DNA of 64,000 nucleotides from an uncultured Actinomycetes bacterium (GCA_903872155.1 CAIQJP010000002.1:1-64000), one strand, 5' to 3'; counted from the stretch's first letter, positions 16,401 through 26,092 are shown. Notes: generated by a model from the letters alone, not told the origin. Made by a program: numbers and translations.

Positions 16401-17936
16401 GTGACTGCCACCTCCGTGAGTTCTGAGACAACTGCCGCCCTTGAAAACCAATTCGGCCTCGCCGACCGGGTCGTTGATCCGAAGGCCCTCGCGAACAGTG
16501 TCGCTCGATTCCGCGAACAGGGCATCGTGCTCCCAACCTTCGCTCAATTGGCCAATCCCGCGTCGGTTGATCCGACCATCGTGGGCGATGCCAATCCGCA
16601 AGGTCCCGACGCCCGCAACTTGTGGCGCGTGCATTGGTACAACGATCTCAACGGCAATCGCGTCAACGTTCCAGATCACATCGTGCTGCCGTCGTCACTC
16701 ACTGGTGTACCGAACCCGATCATTGTTGTCTTCGGTGATCGTTTTCCGATGATCACCGCGCACAAGGTGCTGGCGGCGTACTCGTGTCTCGCCCCGCGTG
16801 TTGTGACTGGCCAATTTGATCCGACGTATCACCGTGCCATTTGGCCGTCAACCGGAAACTATGCGCGCGGTGGTGTGGCGATCAGTCGCATCATGGGTTG
16901 TCGTGGCGTTGCAATTTTGCCCGCAGGTATGAGCCAAGAACGTTTTGATTGGCTTGACCAGTGGTGTGCAAACCCGGCCGAGGACGTCATTAAGACTGTC
17001 GGAACCGAAAGCAACGTCAAAGAAATTTATGACGCATGTAATGAACTCGACAAAGACCCAGTGAACTTTATTTTCAATCAGTTCTGCGAATTCTCAAATC
17101 ATCTCGGTCACTACGAAGTAACTGGGCGTGCGTTGGGTCATGTTTTTGAAACTGTGCGTGACTCAATGAAGAAGGCTGGTCGCGATATTTCTCTGGCGGC
17201 CTTCACTTCGGCTACCGGATCTGCCGGAACAATTGCAGCTGGTGACCGTTTGAAAGACGATTACGGCGCCCGCATTGTTTCAGTTGAAGCGCTTGAATGC
17301 CCGACGATGTTGGAAAACGGTTTCGGTGAACACAACATTCAAGGAATTGGCGACAAGCACATTCCGTTGATTCATAACATCACCAATAGCGATGTCATTT
17401 GCGGAATCAGTGACCGTGCCACTGACGAACTCGATGTTCTTTTCAATACACCTGCTGGTCGCGCCTACCTCGCTGAGAAAAAAGGCTTATCGGCCGAACT
17501 CATTGATGCACTCGCACATTTTGGTTTTTCGTCAATCTGTAACACGCTTGCCGCCATCAAGACTTCAAAGTTACTCAACCTTGGTCCTGACGAAGCAGTG
17601 ATCACTGTTGCAACCGACGGTGGTGCGTTGTATCCAAGTTCGCGCGTGACAACTCTCGCTGAGCGATTCAACGGAGAGATGACTTCAGTTGATGCAGCTG
17701 AAGTATTTGGCCGCCATCTTGGTCATGTGACAACCGAAGACATGATCGAATGCACCGAACGCGATCGCAACCGAATTTTCAACTTGGGTTACTACACCTG
17801 GGTTGAACAGCAGGGCACGCCGTTTGAATTGTTTGAAGCTCGCCGAGATCAATCGTTCTGGAAGGGTCTGCGCCGCTACCTGCCGATCTGGGATGAAATG
17901 ATCAACGATTTCAATGCCCGCGTCGCCAAAGGCTGA
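16401..17936 (+). CDS. Fold-type-II PLP-dependent enzyme, unknown substrate
   Basis: A 511-residue protein of the tryptophan synthase beta/cysteine synthase superfamily. [19 protein letters not shown] places a lysine where the PLP Schiff base is expected. [14 protein letters not shown] corresponds to the SGN carboxylate loop, and [18 protein letters not shown] is a glycine-rich phosphate-binding loop. The protein is much longer than cysteine synthases (about 300) and has an unusual N-terminal 100 residues ([21 protein letters not shown]). A second PLP enzyme follows after eight bases, so they probably form a two-gene operon. Annotation stops at the superfamily. Confidence 0.78.
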   Translation: MTATSVSSETTAALENQFGLADRVVDPKALANSVARFREQGIVLPTFAQLANPASVDPTIVGDANPQGPDARNLWRVHWYNDLNGNRVNVPDHIVLPSSLTGVPNPIIVVFGDRFPMITAHKVLAAYSCLAPRVVTGQFDPTYHRAIWPSTGNYARGGVAISRIMGCRGVAILPAGMSQERFDWLDQWCANPAEDVIKTVGTESNVKEIYDACNELDKDPVNFIFNQFCEFSNHLGHYEVTGRALGHVFETVRDSMKKAGRDISLAAFTSATGSAGTIAAGDRLKDDYGARIVSVEALECPTMLENGFGEHNIQGIGDKHIPLIHNITNSDVICGISDRATDELDVLFNTPAGRAYLAEKKGLSAELIDALAHFGFSSICNTLAAIKTSKLLNLGPDEAVITVATDGGALYPSSRVTTLAERFNGEMTSVDAAEVFGRHLGHVTTEDMIECTERDRNRIFNLGYYTWVEQQGTPFELFEARRDQSFWKGLRRYLPIWDEMINDFNARVAKG

Positions 17937-17944
17937 ATTCACAA

Positions 17945-19216
17945 ATGTCTGGATTCACGTGTGCAACGTGTGCCGAAAAGGTTTCGGTCGACACATTTGC
18001 CCCGTGGCGTTGTCCCAATGAAAATGGCGATCGACATCATGTGTTGTTGATTGACGAGAATGATCAACATGTTGTAGAAAGCCATCACAATCCGTTCATT
18101 GCTTTTCGTCGCAATATGTTGTGGTGGCAATTCGCCCTTGCTCGTGGCATGAGCGATGAGCAAGCAATAGCGCTCGTACAAAGAGTTGACGACGAGATTG
18201 CGCAAGTTGGCGGCGTGGGTTTTATGACAACTCCAATGCGGTATCAGTCGGCTTTGAGCGATCACCTGTCGTTTGATGCTTTGGGTGGGGTTTGGGTCAA
18301 GGACGAAACGCACAACGTTGGCGGTAGTCAGAAGGCTCGACATTTGATGTCAATTCTTTTGCACCTCCTTGTTGCCGAAGAATTGGGTATCGCACCGTGG
18401 ACTGATGCAACAGAGCGTCCAACTCTTGCTATTTCGTCGTGTGGCAATGCGGCAATCGCTGCGTCCACTCTGGCTGCTGCCGCGAAATGGCCGATTGATG
18501 TTTTCATTCCCGAATGGGCCGGGGGCGTTGTTGTTGAAACGCTCACCGCACTTGGAGCGCGAATTAACCGTTGCGCGCGTCAAAGTCAAGACCCTCCTGG
18601 TGACCCAACCGTGTTGAGATTCCGCGAGGCAGTCAACAAAGGTTCAATTCCGTTCAGTGTGCAAGGGCCCGAGAACGCGTTATGTCTTGATGGCGGGCGA
18701 ACTATTGGTTGGGAAATGGCTCGGCAACTCGCGCAAGAAAACATCACGGCACTTGATGCGGTTTTTGTGCAAGTCGGAGGTGGAGCATTTGCTGCCTCAG
18801 TGTCGCGTGGCTTGAGCGAAGCAGGAATGAAAGCGCCTTTGGTCGCCGTTCAAACCGAAGGTTGCGCTCCGTTATCGCGAGCCTGGAATACGGCACAAAC
18901 AGATGCGCATCCTGCACAACATTGGACCAAACACATGTGGGCCTGGGAAAACGAACCAGTTTCTTTGGCTGACGGAATCCTTGATGATGAAACGTATGAC
19001 TGGGTTGCAGATGTGGCGCAGATTCAACGTACGAAAGGCAAAGTTGTGGTTGCCTCAGAATCACATGTTGTTGAAGCATCAAGCATTGCACCTCAAACAA
19101 CGTCAATTGATGCAAGCCCAACTGGAACTGCGGGCGTCGCTGGTCTTTTGTCGATTCGTGCCGAACTTTCAAACACTGCACGAGTGGCAGTGGTGTTGTC
19201 AGGTGTTAGGCGCTAG
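17945..19216 (+). CDS. Threonine synthase-like PLP enzyme
   Basis: A 423-residue fold-type-II PLP enzyme. The N-terminus FTCATCAEKV...WRCPNENGD resembles the zinc-ribbon-like start of threonine synthases but shows only three cysteines. KDETHNVGGSQKARHL carries the PLP lysine, SSCGNAAIAAST is the SGN loop, and VFVQVGGGAFAAS is the phosphate-binding loop. IDASPTGTAGVAGLL near the end resembles the PLP pyridine-nitrogen site. Whether it makes threonine or performs another beta-elimination or replacement is open: no thrB or hom is nearby, and its partner is another PLP enzyme. Its end overlaps the convergent carbonic anhydrase gene by 11 bases. Confidence 0.78.
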   Translation: MSGFTCATCAEKVSVDTFAPWRCPNENGDRHHVLLIDENDQHVVESHHNPFIAFRRNMLWWQFALARGMSDEQAIALVQRVDDEIAQVGGVGFMTTPMRYQSALSDHLSFDALGGVWVKDETHNVGGSQKARHLMSILLHLLVAEELGIAPWTDATERPTLAISSCGNAAIAASTLAAAAKWPIDVFIPEWAGGVVVETLTALGARINRCARQSQDPPGDPTVLRFREAVNKGSIPFSVQGPENALCLDGGRTIGWEMARQLAQENITALDAVFVQVGGGAFAASVSRGLSEAGMKAPLVAVQTEGCAPLSRAWNTAQTDAHPAQHWTKHMWAWENEPVSLADGILDDETYDWVADVAQIQRTKGKVVVASESHVVEASSIAPQTTSIDASPTGTAGVAGLLSIRAELSNTARVAVVLSGVRR

Positions 19217-19724
19217 GAGCTTCGTGTAAGAGACCATCTTCGACGTCATATACAAAACCGCGAATATGCAATTTGTGTTTGATGAACGGGCTCATCGCCA
19301 GACGTTTCATGTTTTGCGTGACACTTTTGAACGGGTCGCGGAAAGATTCGAGTGCCCACCACGGACGAATTCCGCACTCATCTTCAATTTCGTGCTTGAA
19401 ATCATCTTCATCAACATTGTGGAGTCCGCAGTTGGTGTGATGTATCAAGATCACTTCTTGGGTACCAAGACGACGTTGTGAAAGAACCAGCGACCGAATG
19501 ACATCGTCAGTGACGACTCCGCCGGCGTTACGAATAATGTGCGCATCACCGTGTTCGAGTCCGAGCATCTGGAAAATATCCATACGGCTGTCCATACAAG
19601 CCACGATGGCCAAATGGCGTTTGGGGGCGAGGGCGAGTCCGTGATCGGGAAAATTTGCGGAAAACCTCTGATTATTTTGGACCAGGTGGTCCGTATTTGG
19701 TGTGAATTTTTCGGGTGTCGCCAC
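19206..19724 (-). CDS. Beta-carbonic anhydrase (Rv1284-like)
   Basis: Catalyses CO2/bicarbonate interconversion. The 172-residue protein has the zinc ligands Cys43 (ACMDSRMD), His96 and Cys99 (IHHTNCGLHN), plus the Asp45-Arg47 dyad. It resembles the small beta class typified by M. tuberculosis Rv1284, including HIIRNAGGVVTDDVIRSLVLSQRRLGT and GIRPWW. The start is GTG at 19724; an ATG nearby is in another frame. Divergent from clpP with 37 bases between starts. Confidence 0.92.
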   Translation of the reverse strand: MATPEKFTPNTDHLVQNNQRFSANFPDHGLALAPKRHLAIVACMDSRMDIFQMLGLEHGDAHIIRNAGGVVTDDVIRSLVLSQRRLGTQEVILIHHTNCGLHNVDEDDFKHEIEDECGIRPWWALESFRDPFKSVTQNMKRLAMSPFIKHKLHIRGFVYDVEDGLLHEAPSA

Positions 19725-19761
19725 GCCGACATTGTGTCATACCGAGAGGTAGTCTCAGCGT

Positions 19762-20361
19762 ATGACTTTTGCTGCAAATGCTCCCATGGGCCTTGACTCT
19801 GGCGATGGCGCCGGCCGTTCCGATATTTTCACCCGCCTCTTGAAGAACCGCGTCATCATGTTGGGCACCGATGTCAATGACGACATGGCCAACCAAATTT
19901 GTGCGCAGTTGCTGTATCTCGAAGGCGAAGATCCGGCAGCCGATATTTGGTTGTACATCAACAGTCCTGGCGGTTCAGTAACCGCTGGTATGGCTATCTA
20001 CGACACCATGCAATTTGTGAGTTGTGACGTGGCAACAGTGTGCATGGGTCTTGCTGCTTCGATGGGTCAGTTCTTGTTAACCGCCGGAACAACTGGAAAG
20101 CGTTACACATTGCCAAACGCGCGCATCATGATGCACCAGCCACTCGCTGGTTTGCGCGGTCAGGCCACCGACATTTCGATTCAGGTCGAGCAACTGGGTT
20201 ACACCAAGCGCCGTATGGCCGAGCTCACTGCGTTCCACTCGGGTCAAACCCTCGAGCGCATTCAGGCTGACGCCGAACGTGATCGCTGGTTCACCGCTGA
20301 ACAGGCCCAAGAATACGGTTTGGTTGACAAAGTGATTTTGAAGCGCGGCGAAATTCGCTGA
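19762..20361 (+). CDS. clpP: ATP-dependent Clp protease proteolytic subunit
   Basis: A 199-residue serine protease subunit that forms the Clp proteolytic barrel. The catalytic triad is present: Ser100 in GLAASMGQ, His125 in [10 protein letters not shown] and Asp174 in [26 protein letters not shown] is the usual oxyanion/handle region. Actinobacteria often carry two clpP genes in tandem; here only one is present and neither clpX nor a second clpP follows, so a paralogue may lie elsewhere. Confidence 0.96.
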   Translation: MTFAANAPMGLDSGDGAGRSDIFTRLLKNRVIMLGTDVNDDMANQICAQLLYLEGEDPAADIWLYINSPGGSVTAGMAIYDTMQFVSCDVATVCMGLAASMGQFLLTAGTTGKRYTLPNARIMMHQPLAGLRGQATDISIQVEQLGYTKRRMAELTAFHSGQTLERIQADAERDRWFTAEQAQEYGLVDKVILKRGEIR

Positions 20362-20371
20362 GTTAGGTGCG

Positions 20372-20818
20372 CTACGGCGCAACAGTGGTCTCTGGGGCGA
20401 TACTGCCTTCGAGTCCAATCACATCAGGCATTGCTAAACCACACGTTGATTCAACCCAGGTTGTAATATTGCGCGCTGGGCGCTCGGCTTGGTATGCAGC
20501 GTCAGATAGTTCTTGGCGGCTGAGCGGGTCCTCTGGGTCAACGTCGGCTGCTTGCTTAATGAGAGCGGTCACGGTCTTCCAATCGGCTTCGATCGCAAGT
20601 GGTGTGATCTTGGCCAAGCCCTGATAGCGACTCAACAAATCGCCAATGTCAGACGTGGCAGCGAGTGGGCCCGTGAGACCAGGTAATTGCTTTTCTAATT
20701 TGCCGCAAAAGTTGGCACCGCTGTGTTCGGTGTCGCTGCATCCAACGCTGAGAGTCATCACGAATAGGGCGCATCCAGAAGTTGCAAAAACTTTGCGAAG
20801 GCGGCTTGTGAAATTCAT
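20372..20818 (-). CDS. Predicted lipoprotein, unknown function
   Basis: A 148-residue protein with a basic N-terminus, a hydrophobic stretch and the lipobox LSVGC, cleaved before Cys27. The mature part contains two further cysteines (FCGKLEKQL and STCGLAMPD) that could form a disulfide outside the cell. It has no recognisable domain. The pattern of a small lipoprotein with FCxKL and C-terminal C-G-L is similar to hypothetical lipoproteins of Acidimicrobiia. It is convergent with clpP, with ten bases between the stops. Confidence 0.65.
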   Translation of the reverse strand: MNFTSRLRKVFATSGCALFVMTLSVGCSDTEHSGANFCGKLEKQLPGLTGPLAATSDIGDLLSRYQGLAKITPLAIEADWKTVTALIKQAADVDPEDPLSRQELSDAAYQAERPARNITTWVESTCGLAMPDVIGLEGSIAPETTVAP

Positions 20819-20941
20819 GAAGTCTCAGTCTCTCAGAATTCGACCGCAGAGTTATGTCACGTCGCCGTTCGCCGTGAAAACGGGGTGATTCCCACACTGT
20901 CTCGAGCAGAAATCTCTGTGTCAAACAATTTGGAGGGAATC

Positions 20942-22525
20942 ATGTTGTCTGCGGTACGTACTGCAAGCGTTGTTGCCGCGACTGGCTGTCAAGTCATCGT
21001 CGAAGCGCATATTGGACTGGGGCTACCCGGTTTTACAATTCTGGGGCGTCCCGATGATGTCTGTCGTGAGGCCCGAGATCGAGTGCGGGCGGCCATTGTG
21101 ACAAGCGGTTTTTATTGGCCAAGTCGGCGAATCACTTTGAACCTTGCACCATCGACTCATAAAAAGGTGGGCAGCGCACTTGATCTTGCGATTGCTATTG
21201 CATTGCTCATTAGTGATGAACAGATGCCACCTGAATGTGCAGAAGGATGGGCGTTCATTGGTGAACTTGGTCTTGATGGCCGAGTTCGTGCTGTGAGTGG
21301 CGTTGCGCCAATGGTGATGGCGCTTCGTGATGAAAGTTCAACACACGAAAATGATGACGAAGACTTGTTGCCGTCGATGAAGCCCCTACGAGGTGTGATT
21401 GTTCCTGTGGGCAATGTGGCTGAAGCGCGTATTGCTCGTCCACCTTCGTTGCGAGTTGCCCAAACATTGCGTCAAGTTGCTGAATGTTTGGTTGGCAATA
21501 TGGCTTGGCCCGACGTCAGTGAACTCAAAGTGAGCGAGACCATTGCTGAGAAGACTCCCGATCTATCTGATGTGCGGGGCCAAGCAGCAGCACGCCTTGG
21601 TCTCGAACTTTCTGCGAGTGGAGGACATCATCTCTTGCTTGTCGGACCTCCTGGTTCGGGAAAGACGATGCTGGCGCAACGCTTGCCAGGAATATTGCCT
21701 CAACTCGACGACCAAACTGCACTTGAAGCAACGATGATTCGTTCGGCAGCCGGTGAACAACTTCCACCCAATGGTCTTGTCACGCGACCGCCCATTCGTA
21801 TGCCGCATCATTCGGCAAGTGCAGTTTCAATCGTCGGAGGCGGATCGGCGTCAATGCGCCCCGGTGAAGTGTCTTTAGCGCATGGGGGAGTTCTATTCCT
21901 TGACGAACTGGGTGAGTTTGCGCCTTCAACACTTGATGGATTGCGACAGCCACTTGAAGAAGGAGTCGTCAGAGTCGCACGCGCCAATACGCGGGTGTCG
22001 TTACCAGCGCGATTCACGTTGATTGGTGCGACTAACCCATGTCCGTGTGGTGGAGGCGCGCCTGGTTCGTGTGAATGCGATGAAGCAGCACTAGCTAAAT
22101 ACCGACGGCGATTCAATGGTCCATTTCTTGATCGCTTTGACGTGCGCGTATTAGTTCATCGTCCAGGTGTCGAAGAATTACTCGGTAGTGAATTGGGTGA
22201 GAACACCGATTCTGTAGCCGAACGTGTTCTGCGCACTCGGTCAATTGCAATTGAGCGGCAAGGAATGTTGAATGCGCGGCTTTCGGGAGAACTTCTAGAA
22301 AGCCACGCTCCGGTTTCGGACTCGGGTATGAACCTCTTGCGGTACGAACTCGAAATTGGGCGACTGACCGGGCGAGGTTTACATCGAGTCCGACGTGTTG
22401 CACGAACATTGGCCGATCGTGACGCGCATGAGGGTCCACTTACTGATCGACACATTGCTGCTGCTTTGGCATTACGTGCACGTATTGCTCCGCGTCGAGG
22501 TGATGACCTACGGCAAGCGATCTGA
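20942..22525 (+). CDS. comM: YifB/ComM-family Mg-chelatase-like AAA+ ATPase
   Basis: A 527-residue protein. The start at 20942 is set by TTGGAGGGAATC just upstream. The N-terminal domain has the family pattern GLGLPGFTILGRPDDVCREARDRVRAAI and a Lon-protease-like fold. The AAA+ module includes Walker A VGPPGSGKTMLAQRLPGILP, a Walker B in GGVLFLDELGEF and the NPCPCGGGAPGSCECDE cysteine loop typical of YifB. ComM is a hexameric branch-migration helicase that helps integrate single-stranded DNA in natural transformation. dprA follows two bases later, which supports a DNA-uptake or recombination role. Confidence 0.92.
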   Translation: MLSAVRTASVVAATGCQVIVEAHIGLGLPGFTILGRPDDVCREARDRVRAAIVTSGFYWPSRRITLNLAPSTHKKVGSALDLAIAIALLISDEQMPPECAEGWAFIGELGLDGRVRAVSGVAPMVMALRDESSTHENDDEDLLPSMKPLRGVIVPVGNVAEARIARPPSLRVAQTLRQVAECLVGNMAWPDVSELKVSETIAEKTPDLSDVRGQAAARLGLELSASGGHHLLLVGPPGSGKTMLAQRLPGILPQLDDQTALEATMIRSAAGEQLPPNGLVTRPPIRMPHHSASAVSIVGGGSASMRPGEVSLAHGGVLFLDELGEFAPSTLDGLRQPLEEGVVRVARANTRVSLPARFTLIGATNPCPCGGGAPGSCECDEAALAKYRRRFNGPFLDRFDVRVLVHRPGVEELLGSELGENTDSVAERVLRTRSIAIERQGMLNARLSGELLESHAPVSDSGMNLLRYELEIGRLTGRGLHRVRRVARTLADRDAHEGPLTDRHIAAALALRARIAPRRGDDLRQAI

Positions 22526-22527
22526 CG

Positions 22528-23700
22528 ATGTCAAATGATTCGCCAAAAGAAGTAGCGACTCGCCTTGCGTTGTTGCCATGGATGACCCCAAAGCGCTTTC
22601 GAACCTTGTTGTCGCTTGGAGAACCTGATGCGGTCGTTGAGGTATTGCGAGATTGGTCAACCGAACGTCATGCGCCGATGATTGACATTCCGTCAAATAT
22701 TCACGCGTTGCTGACAACACGATGTTCCAAGACGGTGGCACGCTTGCTTGGCGATGTTTGGTGCGAAGCCCTCGGTAATTCTGAAGAAATTGCTGAATCT
22801 TTGTCAACCATGGATGTGCACATCATCGGTCGGGGTGAATATCCGCAGCAATTGAATGATGATCAGAACGCTCCGACTTTGTTGTACTCGCGAGGGAATC
22901 TTGAATTACTCAGTCGACGACGAGTCGGCATTGTTGGTACACGCAATGCAACCGAACATGGTCGAACCACGGCTTATGAGTTCGGCAAAGTGTTGTCACA
23001 AAATGGGGTAGCAGTGGTCTCTGGGTTAGCGCGCGGAATTGATGCGGCGGCACATCGTGGAGTGTTGGCAGCGGTGAAGAAATCAACAGACAACGCCGGT
23101 CCCATCGCGGTAGTTGCAACTGGCCTTGACGTGGTCTATCCACGTGAGCATTACGGGTTATGGAAAGACGTCGGTGAGTGCGGTCTGTTGTTGTCGGAAA
23201 ATCCACCTGGTACCGGTCCCTTGCCATTTCGATTTCCCTTACGCAACCGAATCATCGCCGCATTGAGCGAAGTGTTGTTAGTTGTTGAATCACGTCTTGA
23301 CGGAGGTTCATTAATTACCGTTCGCGAAGCACTTGATCGAGGAGTCACAGTGATGGCGGTACCTGGTGCAACCTCAACAAGGGCTGCGCAAGGAACGAAC
23401 ATGCTTATTCGTGATGGGGCATTGGTTGCTATCGAACCCGATGATGTGTTGATTGCGCTTGGTCTCGATACTCGTCGACAGGCACCAAGTTTCGATTCTC
23501 GTCAACCGCCACTGTGGCCCGATTCTGAGGTTCTCGACCTCATCACCACTGATCCGCTCACACTGAATGATGTCGCTCGACTGGCCGACCAGAAGTTCGC
23601 GATGTCTTTCGGTGACGTTGCCGTGAGTCTTGGGCGGCTTGAAGCACATGGCTGGTTGATGTGCACTGCCGGATGGTTTGAACGAATTGGTGCCCGATAA
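22528..23700 (+). CDS. dprA: DNA-processing protein DprA
   Basis: DprA loads RecA onto incoming single-stranded DNA. The 390-residue protein has an N-terminal helical part, then the Rossmann-like core: IGRGEYPQQL, VGIVGTRNATEHGR, VVSGLARGIDAAAHRG, ATGLDVVYPREH, LLLSENPPGTGPLPFRFPLRNRIIAAL and VPGATSTRAAQGTNMLIRDGA. The C-terminal 60 residues look like a winged-helix domain. It follows comM by two bases; a dprA-comM pair near rpsB is common in actinobacteria. Confidence 0.95.
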   Translation: MSNDSPKEVATRLALLPWMTPKRFRTLLSLGEPDAVVEVLRDWSTERHAPMIDIPSNIHALLTTRCSKTVARLLGDVWCEALGNSEEIAESLSTMDVHIIGRGEYPQQLNDDQNAPTLLYSRGNLELLSRRRVGIVGTRNATEHGRTTAYEFGKVLSQNGVAVVSGLARGIDAAAHRGVLAAVKKSTDNAGPIAVVATGLDVVYPREHYGLWKDVGECGLLLSENPPGTGPLPFRFPLRNRIIAALSEVLLVVESRLDGGSLITVREALDRGVTVMAVPGATSTRAAQGTNMLIRDGALVAIEPDDVLIALGLDTRRQAPSFDSRQPPLWPDSEVLDLITTDPLTLNDVARLADQKFAMSFGDVAVSLGRLEAHGWLMCTAGWFERIGAR

Positions 23701-23729
23701 GGGTCTCGTCGACTCAGTACTCTGATGAT

Positions 23730-24620
23730 GTGAAGCAACCAGTCAACACGCCTTGGGGAGTCGATGACTTCATTGGTTCGTTGACCTCGGTTTCCGAAAA
23801 CACTCTTGCGGCATATCGCAGCGATCTTGTTGATTTCGTTGAATGGGCCGAACGAGGTTTGGCTGATGCACCGGCCAAGGTTGATCGCTTGATTTTGCGG
23901 CGTTACTTGGCATATCTCGGAACTCGTGAATTTGCCAAGCGCAGCATTGCGCGTAAGGCCTCGTCGTTGCGTCGGTATTTTTCGTGGGCTCGTCGCACTG
24001 GTTTAGTTGAGATCGATCCAGCAGTCGCGTTGCGCGCACCGTCGGGCGAAGGGCGATTACCACGAGTGCTTGACGGACCCGAACTACAGACTCTTTTGGA
24101 ACCGGTAGAAGTTGACGAGAGTGAACCTTTGTGGCGTCGCCGACGCAATGATGCATTGCTAGAAGTGCTGTATGGCAGCGGGCTACGCGTGAGCGAACTC
24201 TGCAACCTCGATATTGACAGCGTTGACCTCAAACGAAGCGTCGTCACGGTGTGGGGTAAGGGTGGCAAGGAACGGCGAGTTCCGATGTCGCTCGCAGCTG
24301 TTGAGACGGTGCGTGACTGGCTGAAGTCGCGATCAGAGGTGGTGGACGAACAGTCAGGGGTTGCCCTGTTCTTGAACGCGCATGGCAAACGCCTTGGGAC
24401 CCGAGATGTCAGGCGGGTGCTCGACGCGCGTTCGGTTAATCCCACGCATCCACATGCTTTGCGCCATACCTATGCCACCCATTTGCTTGACGGAGGGGCT
24501 GATTTGCGGTCGGTCCAAGAACTTTTGGGCCATAGCGACGTCGCGACGACCCAGCGATACACGCACGTCAGTAAAGAGCGTCTACGGTCGGTGTATACAA
24601 GTACTCATCCTCGGGCCTGA
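23730..24620 (+). CDS. xerC: Tyrosine recombinase XerC-like
   Basis: A 296-residue site-specific recombinase. The N-terminal SAM-like core-binding domain (ENTLAAYRSDLVDFVEWA ... RSIARKASSLRRYFSWARR) is followed by the catalytic domain. Catalytic residues are Arg in YGSGLRVSELCNL, Lys in WGKGGKERRVP, His-x-x-Arg in PHALRHTYATHLL, His in LLGHSDVATTQ and the nucleophile Tyr in QRYTHVSKERL. The position between dprA and whiG suggests the housekeeping chromosome-dimer-resolution enzyme rather than a phage integrase. The start is GTG at 23730. Confidence 0.9.
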   Translation: MKQPVNTPWGVDDFIGSLTSVSENTLAAYRSDLVDFVEWAERGLADAPAKVDRLILRRYLAYLGTREFAKRSIARKASSLRRYFSWARRTGLVEIDPAVALRAPSGEGRLPRVLDGPELQTLLEPVEVDESEPLWRRRRNDALLEVLYGSGLRVSELCNLDIDSVDLKRSVVTVWGKGGKERRVPMSLAAVETVRDWLKSRSEVVDEQSGVALFLNAHGKRLGTRDVRRVLDARSVNPTHPHALRHTYATHLLDGGADLRSVQELLGHSDVATTQRYTHVSKERLRSVYTSTHPRA

Positions 24621-24671
24621 TGGTCCGAGTTTGTAGCCACTTCTACACCTACTTAACAGCGTTTCGACAAC

Positions 24672-25481
24672 ATGACCGAGCCCGAACTTAACTCTGACAA
24701 CCAGAATGCGCCAGACGCGAAGCCGTCGCGTACCACGCCGGCTATTGAACGTGCATGGACACGTTGGGTCGAAGATCGTGATGAAGTCGCACGCGATCAA
24801 TTGATCGTGCATTATTCGCCCCTCGTCAAATTCGTTGCTGGTCGTGTTGCTGCTGGGTTGCCTGCAGGAATTGACACTGGAGAACTCAATGGCACAGGGG
24901 TCTTTGGCTTGATGGATGCCGTTGATCGTTTTGACCCGAGTCGCGGTTTCAAGTTTGAAACTTTTGCCGTGCCGCGCATTAAAGGCGCCATCCTTGATGG
25001 ATTACGGGCACTCGATTGGGTGCCGCGTTCAGTGCGTTCGCGTTCTCGTCAAATTGAAACAGCGGTTGCGAAGTTGGGTAATGAATTCAAACGAGCACCA
25101 ACTGACGAAGAAATTTGTGCCGAACTCGGTATTGATAACGATGAATTGCAGAAGTGGTTATCAACAATTTCGGTCGCAAACGTTGGTCCGCTTGATCATG
25201 TTGTCGGTGGTGGCTTAGATGGTGAGCAACGGCAATTGCCAGCGTCGCCTGATCAGGGTCCTGATGCAATTGTCGAAGACCAAGAATTGCGGCAAACAAT
25301 GCGTTCGGAGATTCGAAGTTTGCCCGAGCGTGAGCGCACGGTCGTTGCGTTGTACTACGACGAAGGCATGACCTTGTCCGAAATCGGTTCGGTGCTCGGC
25401 GTCACCGAAAGTCGAGTGTCGCAGATTCACTCGAAGGCGATCATCATGTTGCGCGCTCGTATGTCAGCTGCCGGCGTTTAA
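24672..25481 (+). CDS. whiG: RNA polymerase sigma factor, FliA/WhiG family
   Basis: A 269-residue sigma-70 group 3 factor with regions 2, 3 and 4. Region 2 holds LIVHYSPLVKFVAGRVA and GVFGLMDAVDRFDPSRGFKFETFAVPRIKGAILDGLR (split here across motif boundaries); region 4 holds the HTH EGMTLSEIGSVLGVTESRVSQ. RALDWVPRSVRSR is characteristic of the FliA/WhiG type. WhiG controls sporulation onset in Streptomyces and FliA controls flagella elsewhere. No flagellar or anti-sigma gene is visible here, so the regulon is unknown. It lies upstream of the M23 peptidase and rpsB, as in Streptomyces. Confidence 0.88.
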   Translation: MTEPELNSDNQNAPDAKPSRTTPAIERAWTRWVEDRDEVARDQLIVHYSPLVKFVAGRVAAGLPAGIDTGELNGTGVFGLMDAVDRFDPSRGFKFETFAVPRIKGAILDGLRALDWVPRSVRSRSRQIETAVAKLGNEFKRAPTDEEICAELGIDNDELQKWLSTISVANVGPLDHVVGGGLDGEQRQLPASPDQGPDAIVEDQELRQTMRSEIRSLPERERTVVALYYDEGMTLSEIGSVLGVTESRVSQIHSKAIIMLRARMSAAGV

Positions 25482-25543
25482 TCACGGCCTTTAGATACAG
25501 AGACAGATCACCGCAACGCGTCGGAGATGGCGCACAGTGAGTA

Positions 25544-26053
25544 GTGATTCTTTTTGCTCTGCTCGTTTCTGCGAGTTGTCTCGTGCCTCCCGTCAATGGG
25601 GCAGTGGCTTTTCCTTATGTCGAACCCTCGTGCGAATTTTGTGCTGGGCATCGGACGATTGACTTTGAGCAGTCGGTCGGGCGTGACGTCATCTCCCCAG
25701 TGGCGGGGCGCATCACGTTTGCGGGAACGGTGGTCGACCAGCAATTCGTGTCGATCGACCCAGGTCCTGAATCTGGTTTTGGCCCCGAGGTCGTGGTGAC
25801 GATCGGTGGTCTCATTCGGGGTCCAAAGGTGACGTCGGGACAGGTTGTACAGGCTGGTCAGCGCCTAGGGATGACCGATGGCCTCATTCATCTCAGTATG
25901 CGATACATCATTGAAGGAAAACCGGCTCGCTATGTCGATCCCACGCCGTTTTTGGCGCGGCGCCGTTTTCGGGTTCGCCTCATTCCGAACTCGCGAACAG
26001 GTGGTCGCCGCTCTCAGAGTCAGTTGAGTTGTCCCGTGTCTTTCGGCAGGTGA
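25544..26053 (+). CDS. Secreted M23/LytM-like protein (Rv2891 type), probably degenerate
   Basis: A 169-residue protein with a hydrophobic signal peptide (LFALLVSASCLVPPVNGAVAF). Its LytM-like domain has the first metal motif as HRTID (His-x3-Asp) and DVISPVAGRITFAGTVV. The usual HxH motif appears only as GLIHLSMRY, with a single histidine. M. tuberculosis Rv2891, at the same place before rpsB, likewise has LHW rather than HxH, so the change looks like a subfamily trait. It may bind peptidoglycan or regulate hydrolases rather than cut. Start GTG 25544 is provisional. Confidence 0.72.
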   Translation: MILFALLVSASCLVPPVNGAVAFPYVEPSCEFCAGHRTIDFEQSVGRDVISPVAGRITFAGTVVDQQFVSIDPGPESGFGPEVVVTIGGLIRGPKVTSGQVVQAGQRLGMTDGLIHLSMRYIIEGKPARYVDPTPFLARRRFRVRLIPNSRTGGRRSQSQLSCPVSFGR

Positions 26054-26092
26054 GGTGGCACTTTTGGGGTAATTCCCGCTAGCGTGCGACCG

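Noticed and set aside
17945-18010. Complete zinc ribbon at the N-terminus of the threonine-synthase-like enzyme
   Set aside because: Only three cysteines are visible (CATC and WRCPN), so a four-cysteine zinc site is not supported.
23730-24620. XerC-like recombinase as a phage or island integrase
   Set aside because: It sits in a conserved housekeeping order (dprA, xerC, whiG, rpsB) without phage genes or att-like repeats around tRNA-Leu.
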